Notes: generated from the letters alone by a model not told the origin. A stretch of 64,000 nt of DNA from Streptomyces iconiensis (GCF_028657195.3 NZ_JANCPR020000038.1:22502-86501); one strand, 5' to 3'; counted from the first letter of the stretch, positions 47,581 to 57,460 are shown. Made by a program: numbers and translations.

Positions 47581-49215
47581 ATGCCGCCATCCGCCACCAG
47601 TTCACCCGCCCCAGCGGCACACGGCGGCACCGGGGCCGCCGGAACGGAAGTCGCGGGGAGCACGGCATACGCCACCGGTACGGCCCGCACCGGGGCCGCC
47701 GGGTCGGGGACGCCCGCGGGTGGCGCGTTCGCCGCCGTCGATCTGGGCGCCTCCAGCGGGCGCGTCATCCTCGGCAGGACGACGGACGGGGTGCTCACCC
47801 TGGAAGAGGTGCACCGCTTCGAGAACCGGCCCGTCCACGTCGCCGGCACCCTCCACTGGGACATCCTCGGGCTCTACCGTGGCGTCCTCGACGGGCTGCG
47901 TGCCGCGGGCGCCGCCGCCGGTACGGAACCCGGCGCCCTCGCCTCGGTGGGCATCGACTCCTGGGGCGTCGACTACGGGCTCCTGGACGCCGACGGCGCG
48001 CTGCTCGGCAACCCCGTCCACTACCGCGACGACCGGACACTGGGCATGGCCGAGGAGATCGAAAAGGCGCTGCCCGCACGGGAGTTGTACGCGCTCACGG
48101 GGCTCCAGCGGCTCCCCATCAACACGCTCTACCAGCTCGCCGCAGCGCGGGGCAGCAGTCAACTGGCCGCGGCCCGCCGGATACTGCTCGTCCCCGACCT
48201 CATCTCGTACTGGCTGACAGGCAGGGCCGGTACGGAGATCACCATCGCCTCCACCACCCAGCTGCTCGACCCGCGTACCCGCACCTGGTCGGCGCCCGTG
48301 GCCGGGGCCGTCGGCCTGGACCCCGCGCTGTTCGCGCCGCTGCGCTCCCCCGGTGAAGCCGCCGGTGAGCTGCTGCCCGGGGTGCTGGAGGAGACCGGGC
48401 TCGCGGGGCCCGTCCCGGTGACGGCCGTCGGGGCCCACGACACGGCCTCGGCCGTCGTCGGAGTCCCGGCTGCGGACGAACGGTTCGCGTACATCTCCAC
48501 CGGCACCTGGTCGCTGGCCGGGGTGGAACTGGAGGCGCCCGTACTGACCGAGGAGAGCCGCCGCGCCAACTTCACCAATGAGCTGGGCGTGGACGGAACG
48601 GTGCGCTATCTGCGCAACATCATGGGCCTGTGGCTCCTCCAGGAGTGCCTGCGCGACTGGGAGACGGGGTCCGGGCCCTACGAACTGGACGCGCTGCTGG
48701 AAGGCGCGGCGCGCATGCCGGGGCTGCGGTCCGTCGTGGACGCGAGCAGTCCCGCCTTTCTGGCGCCCGGCGGAATGCCCGCACGCCTCGCTGAGGCGTG
48801 CCGCGCGACGGGCCAGCCCGTACCCCGCGACCCGGCCGAGACGACACGCTGCGTCCTGGACTCCCTCGCGCTGGCGCACCGCGAGACGGTCACCGAGGCG
48901 GCGCGGCTGTCGGGGCGCGAGGTGGAGACGGTGCACATGGTGGGCGGCGGCGCGCGCAACGCGCTGCTGTGCCAGCTGACGGCCGACGCCTGCGGGCTGC
49001 CCGTCGTCGCGGGGCCCGTGGAGGCGGCTGCGTACGGGAATGTGCTGGTCCAGGCCCGTACGGCGGGGGCGGTGAGCGGCGGACTGCCCTCGCTCAGGAG
49101 GCTGGTGCGCGACAGCCTGCGGCTGCGACAGTATGCCCCCAGGGGTGATCAAGCATCCTGGGCGCTGGCAGCGGCCCGCGTCCGTGGTCACGGAAAGGAG
49201 GCGCCGTGCGCGTAG
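47581..49215 (+). CDS. rhaB: rhamnulokinase
   Basis: 544-aa FGGY kinase phosphorylating L-rhamnulose. Visible are AAVDLGASSGRVILG, SVGIDSWGVDYGLLD, VGAHDTASAV, FAYISTGTWSLAGVE and HMVGGGARNALLCQLTAD, in the usual order. The first 45 residues are an Ala/Gly/Thr-rich extension. ATG 47581 with GAGG upstream was preferred to an earlier start at 47515. The gap of 116 bp after rhaD shows no separate operator. Confidence 0.92.
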   Translation: MPPSATSSPAPAAHGGTGAAGTEVAGSTAYATGTARTGAAGSGTPAGGAFAAVDLGASSGRVILGRTTDGVLTLEEVHRFENRPVHVAGTLHWDILGLYRGVLDGLRAAGAAAGTEPGALASVGIDSWGVDYGLLDADGALLGNPVHYRDDRTLGMAEEIEKALPARELYALTGLQRLPINTLYQLAAARGSSQLAAARRILLVPDLISYWLTGRAGTEITIASTTQLLDPRTRTWSAPVAGAVGLDPALFAPLRSPGEAAGELLPGVLEETGLAGPVPVTAVGAHDTASAVVGVPAADERFAYISTGTWSLAGVELEAPVLTEESRRANFTNELGVDGTVRYLRNIMGLWLLQECLRDWETGSGPYELDALLEGAARMPGLRSVVDASSPAFLAPGGMPARLAEACRATGQPVPRDPAETTRCVLDSLALAHRETVTEAARLSGREVETVHMVGGGARNALLCQLTADACGLPVVAGPVEAAAYGNVLVQARTAGAVSGGLPSLRRLVRDSLRLRQYAPRGDQASWALAAARVRGHGKEAPCA

Positions 49216-49958
49216 CGCTCTTCGTCACCTGTATCAATGACGCGCTCTATCCGCGCACCGGGCAGGCCGTGGTGACCCTGCTGGAACGGCTCGGCGTCCA
49301 GGTGGACTTCCCCGAGGCCCAGTCCTGCTGCGGCCAGCCGCAGTTCAACACCGGCTACCGGCACGCGACCGAGCCGCTGGTGCACCGCTACGCCGAGGCG
49401 TTCGAGGGCTACGACCACATCGTGGTGCCCTCGGGCTCCTGCGCCGCCATGGTGCGGGACAACTACCCGCGTATCGGCGAGAAGGCAGCGGCCGAGGGCA
49501 GGGGGCACGTACTGGCCGACACGGCGGCGCGGGTCGTACCGCGCACCTATGAGCTGACCGAGTTCCTGGTCGACGTGCTGGGTGTCACCGACGTCGGTGC
49601 GTACTTCCCGCACACGGTCACCTACCACCCCACCTGCCACGGGCTGCGGATGCTCGGCCTCGGGAAGCGCCCACGCCAACTGCTGGAGCAGGTCAGGGGA
49701 CTTGAGCTGCGCGAGCTGGAGGGTGCCGAGGAGTGCTGCGGATTCGGCGGCACGTTCTCCGTCAAGAACGCCGCCGTCTCCGCCGCGATGGGCACCGACA
49801 AGGCGCGGCACGTCGAGGAGACCGGCGCCGCCGCCGTCTGCACGGTCGACAACTCCTGCCTTATGCACATGGGCGGCACGCTCTCGCGCAGAGGCTCCCG
49901 TGTACGCCCCGTACACCTCGCCGAGATCCTGGCCGGCACCGAGGAGTCCCCGCTGTGA
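49206..49958 (+). CDS. lutA: L-lactate utilisation protein LutA
   Basis: 250-aa Fe-S protein with two CCG-type cysteine motifs: EAQSCCGQPQFNTG (about residues 38-51) and EECCGFGGTFSVKN (about 177-190), plus the single Cys in PSGSCAAMV and DNSCLMHMGG. It belongs to the LutA/YkgE family and forms the L-lactate oxidase complex LutABC. GTG 49206 overlaps the rhaB end by 10 bp, with AAAGGAGG upstream. Confidence 0.9.
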   Translation: MRVALFVTCINDALYPRTGQAVVTLLERLGVQVDFPEAQSCCGQPQFNTGYRHATEPLVHRYAEAFEGYDHIVVPSGSCAAMVRDNYPRIGEKAAAEGRGHVLADTAARVVPRTYELTEFLVDVLGVTDVGAYFPHTVTYHPTCHGLRMLGLGKRPRQLLEQVRGLELRELEGAEECCGFGGTFSVKNAAVSAAMGTDKARHVEETGAAAVCTVDNSCLMHMGGTLSRRGSRVRPVHLAEILAGTEESPL

Positions 49959-50004
49959 ACCCGGGAGACCGCCGCGCGCGCGGAGAAGCGAACGGAGAAG
50001 CGCT

Positions 50005-51555
50005 GTGAGCGTCACTTATGTGGGAATGCCGCCCTTTCCCGAGGCGGCCGACGCCTCCACGCGGGACGAACGGCTGCGCGGCAACCTGCGGCACGCCACG
50101 CACACCATCCGCGACAAGCGCGCCACCGCCGTGGCCGAACTGGCCGACTGGCCGGAGCTGCGCACGGCGGGCGCCGAGATCAAGGACCGTACGCTGCGCC
50201 ATCTCGACCACTACCTGGAGCAGTTGGAGGCCGCCGTCACCCGCGCAGGCGGCACGGTCCACTGGGCAGCTGACGCCGCCGAGGCCAACAGGATCGTCAC
50301 GCGGCTGGTCGAGGCGACGGGCGAGAGCGAGGTCGTCAAGGTCAAATCCATGGCCACCCAGGAGATCGGCCTCAACGAGGCACTGGCCGAGGCCGGGATC
50401 TCCGCCTACGAGACGGATCTCGCCGAGCTGATCGTGCAGCTCGGCGACGACCACCCCTCACACATCCTCGTGCCCGCCATCCACCGCAACCGCGAAGAGA
50501 TCCGCGAGATCTTCCGTACCCGGATGGGCCGTTGGGGCAGGGCTGCGCCGGAGAACCTCTCCGACCGGCCCGCCGATCTCGCCGAGGCGGCCAGGCTGCA
50601 CCTGCGGGAGAAGTTCCTGAACGCGAAGGTCGGCGTGTCGGGCGCCAACTTCATGGTCGCCGAGAGCGGCACCCTCGTCGTGGTCGAGTCCGAGGGCAAC
50701 GGGCGTATGTGCCTGACCCTGCCGGAGACGCTGATCTCGGTGGTCGGCATCGAGAAGGTGGTCCCCACCTGGCGCGACCTGGAGGTCTTCCTCCAGCTCC
50801 TGCCCCGCTCCTCGACCGCCGAGCGGATGAACCCCTACACCTCCACCTGGACCGGCACCACCGAGAGCGACGGGCCGCGCGACTTCCACCTCGTCCTGCT
50901 GGACAACGGCCGCACCGACACCCTCGCCGACCGCGTGGGCCGCCAGGCGCTGCGCTGCATCCGCTGCTCGGCCTGCCTGAACGTCTGCCCCGTCTACGAG
51001 CGCGCGGGCGGCCACGCCTACGGCTCGCCCTACCCAGGACCGATCGGCGCGATCCTCACGCCCCAACTGGACGCCATGGAGACCGGCCTGGACGCCTCAC
51101 TGCCGTACGCCTCGTCCCTGTGCGGGGCCTGTTACGAGGTGTGCCCCGTGGCCATCGACATCCCCGAGGTCCTGGTGCACCTGCGTGAGCGCGTCGTCCA
51201 GGGCGGCCCCGTCACCGTGCGCGGCCAGCGCACGACCGTCAGGCCGGCCAAGGGGCACGCCGCCGAACGTGCCGCGATGCGCGCCGCTTCCTGGACGTTC
51301 GACCACCCGCGTGCCCTCCGCGCGGGCGAGCGCCTCGCCTCCCGCGCCCGCCGCCTGGTGCCCCGCACGCTGCCGGGTCCCGGCAAGGGCTGGACGGACT
51401 CCCGCGACATCCCCTCCCTGCCGCCCGAATCCTTCCGCGACTGGTGGCGGCGCACCCGGGGGCCGGGGACGCGGCCCGGAGCGGAGACGCGACCCGCAGC
51501 GCGCGAGTCCGGGACAGGCGAGTCCGGAGCGGCGCCCGAGGGAGGCCGTGAATGA
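50005..51555 (+). CDS. lutB: L-lactate utilisation Fe-S protein LutB
   Basis: 516-aa protein. The N-terminal LUD domain (about 60-290) contains KSMATQEIGLNEAL and VSGANFMVAESGTLVVVE. Two 4Fe-4S motifs follow: CIRCSACLNVCP (about 318-329) and CGACYEVCP (about 373-381). The C-terminus is a Pro/Arg-rich tail. It transfers electrons from lactate oxidation to the quinone pool in the LutABC model. GTG 50005 has GGAGAAG upstream. Confidence 0.9.
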   Translation: MSVTYVGMPPFPEAADASTRDERLRGNLRHATHTIRDKRATAVAELADWPELRTAGAEIKDRTLRHLDHYLEQLEAAVTRAGGTVHWAADAAEANRIVTRLVEATGESEVVKVKSMATQEIGLNEALAEAGISAYETDLAELIVQLGDDHPSHILVPAIHRNREEIREIFRTRMGRWGRAAPENLSDRPADLAEAARLHLREKFLNAKVGVSGANFMVAESGTLVVVESEGNGRMCLTLPETLISVVGIEKVVPTWRDLEVFLQLLPRSSTAERMNPYTSTWTGTTESDGPRDFHLVLLDNGRTDTLADRVGRQALRCIRCSACLNVCPVYERAGGHAYGSPYPGPIGAILTPQLDAMETGLDASLPYASSLCGACYEVCPVAIDIPEVLVHLRERVVQGGPVTVRGQRTTVRPAKGHAAERAAMRAASWTFDHPRALRAGERLASRARRLVPRTLPGPGKGWTDSRDIPSLPPESFRDWWRRTRGPGTRPGAETRPAARESGTGESGAAPEGGRE

Positions 51556-52196
51556 ACCACCGCGACCTCGTGCTCGGCCGGGTGCGGCGGGCCCTGGCGG
51601 ACGTGCCCCGGGAGGAGCTTCCCGGGCAGACGCCGCTCGCGCGGGACTACCTGCGCGTGCACGGTGACCGTACGCCCGAGGAGTCGGCCGCGCTCCTGGC
51701 GACCCATCTGACGGACTACCGCGCCCATGTGCACCACTGCGGAACGGACGAACTGCCCGCCGTGCTCGCCCGGTTGATGGCGCAGCGGGGCTCGCGCAGC
51801 GCCGTCGTGCCGGCCGGTGTCCCTGACGCGTGGCTGCCCGGGGACATCGAGCGCGTACGGGACTCGCCCGCGATGACGCCGCACGACCTGGACGCGGTCG
51901 GCAGCGTGGTCACCGGTTGCGCCGTGGCCATCGCCGAGACGGGCACCCTCGTACTCGACGCCTCCCCCGACCAGGGCCGCCGCCGCATCACCCTCGTACC
52001 CGATCACCACATCTGCGTCGTCCGCGTCCCCGTACAGGTGGTCGACTCCGTCCCCCAGGCGCTCGAAAGGCTCGACCCGGCGCGCCCCCAGACCTGGATC
52101 TCCGGCCCCTCCGCCACCAGCGACATCGAACTCGACCGTGTGGAGGGCGTACACGGGCCACGCACACTCGATGTCGTGCTGCTGGCGGAGAGCTGA
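51552..52196 (+). CDS. lutC: L-lactate utilisation protein LutC
   Basis: 214-aa LUD-domain protein, third subunit of LutABC. Visible are AVGSVVTGCAVAIAETGTLV, LVPDHHICVVRVPVQVVDSV and SATSDIELDRVEGVHGP. ATG 51552 overlaps the lutB stop (ATGA). The three lut genes behind rhaB imply that lactate from rhamnose is the main source for this copy. Confidence 0.9.
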   Translation: MNHRDLVLGRVRRALADVPREELPGQTPLARDYLRVHGDRTPEESAALLATHLTDYRAHVHHCGTDELPAVLARLMAQRGSRSAVVPAGVPDAWLPGDIERVRDSPAMTPHDLDAVGSVVTGCAVAIAETGTLVLDASPDQGRRRITLVPDHHICVVRVPVQVVDSVPQALERLDPARPQTWISGPSATSDIELDRVEGVHGPRTLDVVLLAES

Positions 52197-52268
52197 ACGG
52201 ACCCGGGGCCGGGGAGACAACGTGAGCGCGTGAGGGAGAGTGAACATCCGGGCCGAAGGGCGTTGGTC

Positions 52269-53576
52269 TCAGAGGGAGTTGGGGTCGACGGCCTCGGCCA
52301 TCGCCTTGTAGCCCGCGTCGTTGGGGTGGATCAGGTCTTCGGAGGCGTATCCCTTCCGCAGCGCCTCGGGGTCGGCGGGGTCGGCGAGTACGCGGTCGAA
52401 GTCGACGACTTCGTCGTAAGCGCCGCTCGTGCGGATCCAGTCGTTGACCTCCTCGCGTACGCGATCACCGCGCTCGGTCCAGTACATGAAGCCCTTGTAG
52501 GGAGGGAGGGTGCCGCCGACGGCCTTGACGCCGCGTGCGTGCGCCGCGCGGATGAGCTGGCGGTGCCCGGCGACGATCTCCTTGGCGGTCACGTCGGGGC
52601 TGGGCGTCGTGCAGCGGTCGGCCGGTACGTCGGGCATGACGATGTCGTTGCCGCCCGCCAGCACGATCACCGTCCGCACGTCGGGCCGCGCGAGCGCGTC
52701 CCGCTGGAACCTGGCCAGCGCGCTCTCTCCGTAACACTCCGAGTCGTTCAGTACCTTGTTGCCGCCGATGCCCGCGTTGAGCACGGTCTTCGCGCGGTGC
52801 CGGCCCGCGAGGCGTTCGGCGAGCTGGTCGGGATAGCGGCGGTTCGCGTCGGGGGTCGCGCCGGAACCGTCCGTGAGCGAGTCGCCGAAGGCGACCACGG
52901 CGCGGCGTGCACCGTGGTTCCGTACGTCGACGCCGGACAGGAGGTACCAGGAAGCGCTCTTCTCGGAGAACGCTTCCGCGTCCGGGTCGCGCACATGGTT
53001 GCCTGTGGCCCGGTAGGAGGTGGCCATGGCCGCGTTGTGGAACGTGGCAGGACCGCTCGGTCCCTCGAAGTAATAGGTGACGGTGAGCTGTTCGAACGCC
53101 TTGACCGGCAGCCCGACCGCGTCGCTCGCCAACTCCTTGCCCGCGGGAACCGTCACGCCGTCCGACCCGTTGAACCGCAGCGTGCGCACGGACCCCGGCC
53201 GTACGGCAGCACCCCCCGCGCTTCTGGCGACGGTCGCGCCGGTGAGCCGCAGCGGCGTCGTGCCGTACAGGTTGGAGAGCCGGACACGCAGCGCTGAGCC
53301 GTGCGCGCCGACACGGATCACCTGGCGTACGGAGTGGTTCTCGAACCCCTTCTCGGACCAGTTGGGAAACCAGGCGGTCGCGCTGGGCGCCTGCTGCGAG
53401 GTGGACCAGGCGCTGTGCCAGGGCGACTTGTGCGCGGCGGCGGGCGCGAATGCTGCGGGCGATGGGGCTGCGGGTACCGGCCCTGCGGGCGAATGCGCGG
53501 CGGCGGGCGTCGAGGCGGTCGCGGCCAGGAGCACGGCGGCCAACGGTACGGCGAAGACTGTCGATGTGATCGTCAC
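52269..53576 (-). CDS. secreted SGNH/GDSL-family hydrolase
   Basis: 435-aa esterase-like enzyme. A signal peptide (TITSTVFAVPLAAVLLAATA) leads to an Ala/Pro-rich linker and an N-terminal beta domain (about 60-190). The SGNH domain follows with VAFGDSLTDGSGATP (Ser), AGIGGNKVL (Gly), VLAGGNDIV (Asn), and DLIHPNDAGYKAMAE (Asp/His). The substrate could be a polysaccharide ester or lipid. It lies convergently 72 bp after lutC. GTG 53576 has GGGAGG close upstream. Confidence 0.88.
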   Translation of the reverse strand: MTITSTVFAVPLAAVLLAATASTPAAAHSPAGPVPAAPSPAAFAPAAAHKSPWHSAWSTSQQAPSATAWFPNWSEKGFENHSVRQVIRVGAHGSALRVRLSNLYGTTPLRLTGATVARSAGGAAVRPGSVRTLRFNGSDGVTVPAGKELASDAVGLPVKAFEQLTVTYYFEGPSGPATFHNAAMATSYRATGNHVRDPDAEAFSEKSASWYLLSGVDVRNHGARRAVVAFGDSLTDGSGATPDANRRYPDQLAERLAGRHRAKTVLNAGIGGNKVLNDSECYGESALARFQRDALARPDVRTVIVLAGGNDIVMPDVPADRCTTPSPDVTAKEIVAGHRQLIRAAHARGVKAVGGTLPPYKGFMYWTERGDRVREEVNDWIRTSGAYDEVVDFDRVLADPADPEALRKGYASEDLIHPNDAGYKAMAEAVDPNSL

Positions 53577-53742
53577 CCTCCCCTGACGGATGCCACGGCC
53601 GCAATGTGACAACGCCGACGCGGGACGCGGCCGACGGCACCTCTGGCCACGAGCCACAGGCCGCGGGCCCACGACACGGCACGGCCGCGTGCCCCCACAA
53701 TTCGATGGCGGGTAACGGCGTCTCTCCGTGATGCTCAGGCAC

Positions 53743-54123
53743 ATGACCTCGACACTGCGGAACATCGCGATCGACTGTACGAACGCCTACGACCTGGCCC
53801 GCTTCTGGAGCGAGGTGACCGGGCATCCGCTGCACCCGGAGGACGTGCCGGGAGAGGACGAGACGGAAGTGATGCTGCCTGAGGGCCCGTTGCTGCACTT
53901 CAACGAGGTGCCGGAGCCGAAACGGGACAAGAACCGCATCCACCTGTGCCTGCGCCCCGACACCACATGCGCCCAGGAGGTCGAACGCCTACGGGCACTC
54001 GGGGCCACCCTGGTCGCCGACCGGCGCACGCCCGAGGGCCGGGGCTGGGTCGTGCTCGCCGACCCGGAGGGCAACGAGTTCTGCGTCCTGCGCGCGGACG
54101 CCGAACGTGAGGCGCTGGCGTAG
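53743..54123 (+). CDS. VOC-family protein
   Basis: 126-aa vicinal oxygen chelate fold protein (glyoxalase/bleomycin-resistance type) with a single paired beta-alpha-beta3 unit: RNIAIDCTNAYDLARFWSEV, then LHFNEVPEPKRDKNRIHLCL and WVVLADPEGNEFCVLR. Such proteins bind or modify small molecules; no ligand can be named. ATG 53743 was chosen over two earlier in-frame codons as the domain starts right there. Confidence 0.8.
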   Translation: MTSTLRNIAIDCTNAYDLARFWSEVTGHPLHPEDVPGEDETEVMLPEGPLLHFNEVPEPKRDKNRIHLCLRPDTTCAQEVERLRALGATLVADRRTPEGRGWVVLADPEGNEFCVLRADAEREALA

Positions 54124-54195
54124 GAACACGTACGAGACTGAGGGCGCTCACGGGAGGACTGGGCAGGGCCAGGCCCGGCAGGCGTGGCCCCGAGG

Positions 54196-55449
54196 TCAGT
54201 CCTTGAGAGCCGTGAACTCGCCCTTGCCGGGCAACTTCACGTCGGTGCAGCCGTGACGGTGGGCGACATCGGTGACGTACTCGCGGAAGACCGAGGCGAA
54301 GTGCGGGGCCGCGAGGTGGGCGTAGACCGGGTTGCCGAGGCTGAGGGTGTGAACGGCGGGCTTGCCGTGGCACGTTGAGGAGGCCCACCACGCGTAGGCC
54401 GCCTTGCCGCGCCCCGCCTCACCCGGGCGTGCGTGGGTGAAGGCGCCCAGGCGTCCCCGCATGTGGACCTGTGCCGCTGAGGCGCCGAACCAGCTCTGCG
54501 CCGACGCCCACCAGTCGCCCTCGTCCTCTGGCGCGTCGCCGAGGTCGACGTCGAAGCCGGGGTCGGAGGCGGGGCCCGAGTCGGGGACCTCGCGCAGTGC
54601 CTTCTTCGCGGCGCTCCCGCTCACGACCAGTCCGCAGCGCTCGGTCCATACGTCGGGGTCGGTGTCGGTCTCCAGCACCCGGTCGGGCAGCCAGGCGCTG
54701 GAGCGGCCGGGGCCCGGCTTCCGGTACCAGGCGCAGGTCTCGTCGGCCGCCTCGGCCTTCTTGAGACGCGCGGGAGCCGGGTCGACGCCGGTGGGCGCCT
54801 CGGGGAGGCGGCCCTCACAACCGAGGCGCTCGGAGAGCCGGTTGGCCATGTCGACCGCCGTGGCGATCAGCAGATCGCGGGTCCGCTGGGGCATCCGGCT
54901 TCCGGTGGCGAACGGGGTGTGGCCGTCGTTGGTCGAGGCCGTCGTGGCGACCACGTTCTTGACGGGCCGCCCGTCGTGACGCACGCCGCCGCCGCAGGCG
55001 AGCTTCACGGTGACACCGCTGTCGCTCACCATGCCGGGTATGCCGTGCCCCAGCGGGGTGTTCACGGAGGGGTGCTCGGCGGACGCGACAAGCTGCATGT
55101 CGTCGGTTTCCGTCTTGCCGGGGTTCGGCTCCAGCGCGACGTACGCCTCGAAGAACGAGCGCGGTCCCTCACCGCGGTTGAGTCCGTAGGAGTCACCGGC
55201 CTCGGTGCTGAAGACGCGGCAGCCACCGGCGAACTTCTCGATGCCTTCCTGGTGCGCCTCGACACGGCCCCCGCTGTCGGGGAGGCGGATCACCTTGCCC
55301 GCCGGGACGAGGCCGTCGCAGGCGGAGTCGATGGCGTGCCGGGCCGCGAGGTTCGACCAGACGTCGTACCCGCACCAGCCGATGCTGGCGACGGCGACGA
55401 GACACATCCCGATGTTCGCGGCCTTCCGAAGGCGCGCTCGCGTGGCCAC
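54196..55449 (-). CDS. membrane-anchored hypothetical protein
   Basis: 417-aa protein with one N-terminal membrane helix (NIGMCLVAVASIGWCGYDVW) and a long extracellular part of about 380 residues containing paired Cys (DSACDGLVPAG, GGCRVF, LGCEGRLPEA, ETCAWY, ERCGLVV, STCHGK, HGCTDV). Two similar halves can be seen, each with a Cys-Asp/Gly-Leu start, suggesting an internal duplication. This is a Streptomyces-specific hypothetical type; function unknown. 55450-55646 contains only GC-rich degenerate repeats. Confidence 0.75.
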   Translation of the reverse strand: MATRARLRKAANIGMCLVAVASIGWCGYDVWSNLAARHAIDSACDGLVPAGKVIRLPDSGGRVEAHQEGIEKFAGGCRVFSTEAGDSYGLNRGEGPRSFFEAYVALEPNPGKTETDDMQLVASAEHPSVNTPLGHGIPGMVSDSGVTVKLACGGGVRHDGRPVKNVVATTASTNDGHTPFATGSRMPQRTRDLLIATAVDMANRLSERLGCEGRLPEAPTGVDPAPARLKKAEAADETCAWYRKPGPGRSSAWLPDRVLETDTDPDVWTERCGLVVSGSAAKKALREVPDSGPASDPGFDVDLGDAPEDEGDWWASAQSWFGASAAQVHMRGRLGAFTHARPGEAGRGKAAYAWWASSTCHGKPAVHTLSLGNPVYAHLAAPHFASVFREYVTDVAHRHGCTDVKLPGKGEFTALKD

Positions 55450-55646
55450 CGTCCCCCTCCCCGTGTGCCGGCTTCCCGGCGTCCCGACCTCCGGCGCCCG
55501 GCTGTTGGCGCCGGGCCGCCGGGTCGTTGGGCCGCCTTGCCGTTGGGCCCCGCCGGGCCGCCGGCGAAGATCGCAGCGCAGAGTGTACGGCGTCCGTCCC
55601 CCGCTGGGCGGGGCAGGGCCGTGTGCGGAGCGCCGCGCGAGAGGGG

Positions 55647-56297
55647 TTACTCGGGCCAGGGTGAGTCGAGGATGGTGCGGACGAAGTCACCGCGTTCGAA
55701 CCCGGGCACGTAGTGGGCGAGCACGTCGGCCTTGACGTTGCCGAACGTCGTACCGGGCTTGGGCCTGACCCCGTCGGTGAAGGCCCCGAGGATGCGCCGC
55801 TTGAAGTCAGGACGCGGGTGGAGCGCCACGACGGCGGCGCGTTCGGCCTCGTCGAGGTCGTGGTAGCCGATACCGAGGACGTCGTACTCGACCCCCGCCG
55901 TCACCAACGCCACCTCTGGCTCCATGAATGCGGGGATACCTGGCGTGGTGTGCAGGGCGATCGCTGTCCACACCCGCCGCACGCTGTCCTCGGGCACCCC
56001 GTGCGCCTGGAGGAAGCGGCGTGCCTCGTCGGCGCTGTCCACCTCGAAGCGGCGACCGCTGTCGTGGAAGGGCTCGTTCAGCCCGAGGTCGTGGAACATG
56101 GCGGCGATGTAGAGGAGTTCGGGATCGCAGCTCAGGTCGCGGTTGCGGCCCTGGAGACTGCCGAAGAAGTACACGCGCCGCGAGTGGTGATAGACGAGAT
56201 CGCTCGTGCTGTCCCGCACGAGTTCGGTCGCCGCTCTCGCCAGCGCCGAGTCCGGTACGCGTACGCCGGCCGGTCCGGGGGTTTCGTCCTTGGTCAC
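55647..56297 (-). CDS. HD-domain hydrolase-like protein
   Basis: 216-aa metal-dependent phosphohydrolase-type protein. Visible are the first His (YHHSRRVYFFG), the His-Asp pair (AAMFHDLGLNEPFH), and a third metal segment (TAIALHTTPGIPAF) and Asp (GVEYDVLGIG). The HD family splits phosphates from nucleotides or acts on nitriles; this compact form resembles cyanamide hydratase-type HD proteins, with low certainty. It is divergent from the LRR gene. Confidence 0.8.
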   Translation of the reverse strand: MTKDETPGPAGVRVPDSALARAATELVRDSTSDLVYHHSRRVYFFGSLQGRNRDLSCDPELLYIAAMFHDLGLNEPFHDSGRRFEVDSADEARRFLQAHGVPEDSVRRVWTAIALHTTPGIPAFMEPEVALVTAGVEYDVLGIGYHDLDEAERAAVVALHPRPDFKRRILGAFTDGVRPKPGTTFGNVKADVLAHYVPGFERGDFVRTILDSPWPE

Positions 56298-56539
56298 GCT
56301 CTTTCACCCTGCCCTTCGTAAGCCACCTGCTCCTACGTTCACCCCCAGTGTCGCAACCATCCCGTCCACCGCGACCGACCCAGCCACCCCAACCGCCGCG
56401 TGCGACGGCGCCCCGTCAGCCCGACCGCCGCTCACGACGGCGCAGCGGCCGTCATGCTGGGGCGGACGATCATTCGCCGGACCGGCGCCAGAGGCCCGTC
56501 CGCGCGTTGGCCCGAATGGCCCGTCCGAAAGGAAACGCG

Positions 56540-57259
56540 GTGTCGGACACCTTGAACCTGTGGAAGCGGAACCTCGGGCGCGTGCCCGAGGAGGTCTGGG
56601 AACGGACCGGACTCCGGGTCCTGATCCTCGCCGGCAACGGGTTGACGACGCTGCCCGAGGCGCTCGGCGAACTGCGGGAGCTGCGCACGCTCGACCTGGG
56701 CCACAACGCGCTGACGGAGGTACCGGAGGCACTGGGCGAGCTGACAGGGCTCACCGACTTCCTCTACCTGCACGACAACGAGATCAGCCAACTCCCCGAA
56801 GCCCTCGGCAGGTTGACCCACCTGCGCTACCTCAACGCCGGGGAGAACCGCCTCACACGGCTGCCGGCGACCCTCGGCGCGATGACGGGCCTGCTCGAAC
56901 TGCGCGCGCAGCACAACGCGCTGAAGCGGCTGCCGGAATCGCTCGGCGGTCTGCGGGCGCTGCGCGAGTTGTGGCTGCGTGGCAACGCGCTGGACCGCCT
57001 GCCCGAATCCGTCGCCGCGCTGGGCGAACTGCGCCAACTGGAACTGCGCGAGAACGCGTTCACGCGTGTGCCCGCGCAGCTCGCCGCGCTCCCCCGGCTG
57101 CGCCAACTCGACCTGCGCGCCAACCGCTTGCGACACCTGCCCGACTGGCTCACCCGCATGCCCGCGCTGGAGAAGCTCGACCTGCGCTGGAACGACCTGA
57201 CTCCACCACCGGACCTGCTCGCCGCACTGGAACGGCGCGGCTGCGTCGTCCTGCACTGA
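56540..57259 (+). CDS. leucine-rich repeat protein
   Basis: 239-aa protein made almost wholly of about nine LRRs of 23 residues (for example LRELRTLDLGHNALTEVPEA, ALRELWLRGNALDRLPESVA). It has no signal peptide or kinase. Such bacterial LRR proteins are protein-binding surfaces. GTG 56540 has AAAGGA seven bases upstream; the longer frame from 55928 is unlikely because it is Arg-rich and overlaps the HD gene. 56298-56539 is the divergent promoter region. Confidence 0.85.
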   Translation: MSDTLNLWKRNLGRVPEEVWERTGLRVLILAGNGLTTLPEALGELRELRTLDLGHNALTEVPEALGELTGLTDFLYLHDNEISQLPEALGRLTHLRYLNAGENRLTRLPATLGAMTGLLELRAQHNALKRLPESLGGLRALRELWLRGNALDRLPESVAALGELRQLELRENAFTRVPAQLAALPRLRQLDLRANRLRHLPDWLTRMPALEKLDLRWNDLTPPPDLLAALERRGCVVLH

Positions 57260-57460
57260 GTCAGGACCGTGGCGCGGGACCCGTGGCGATCCGGCCCGGT
57301 CCGATCCGGTCACCGCTGCGGTGAGCCGGGGCAGCGCCTGCCCGAACGGAGGCGCTGAACCACCCCGTAAGGCGGGCCTTCCCCACAGCGAGACCCCGTG
57401 GCCGCACACTCGGTGGCGGTCATCCGGAATGATCGCGCCCAGACCGAGCAGGAGCCCCTG

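Noticed and set aside
45281..47668. 795-aa leftward ORF
   Set aside because: Antisense shadow of rhaD; no domain, and rhaI/rhaD/rhaB motifs lie on the plus strand.
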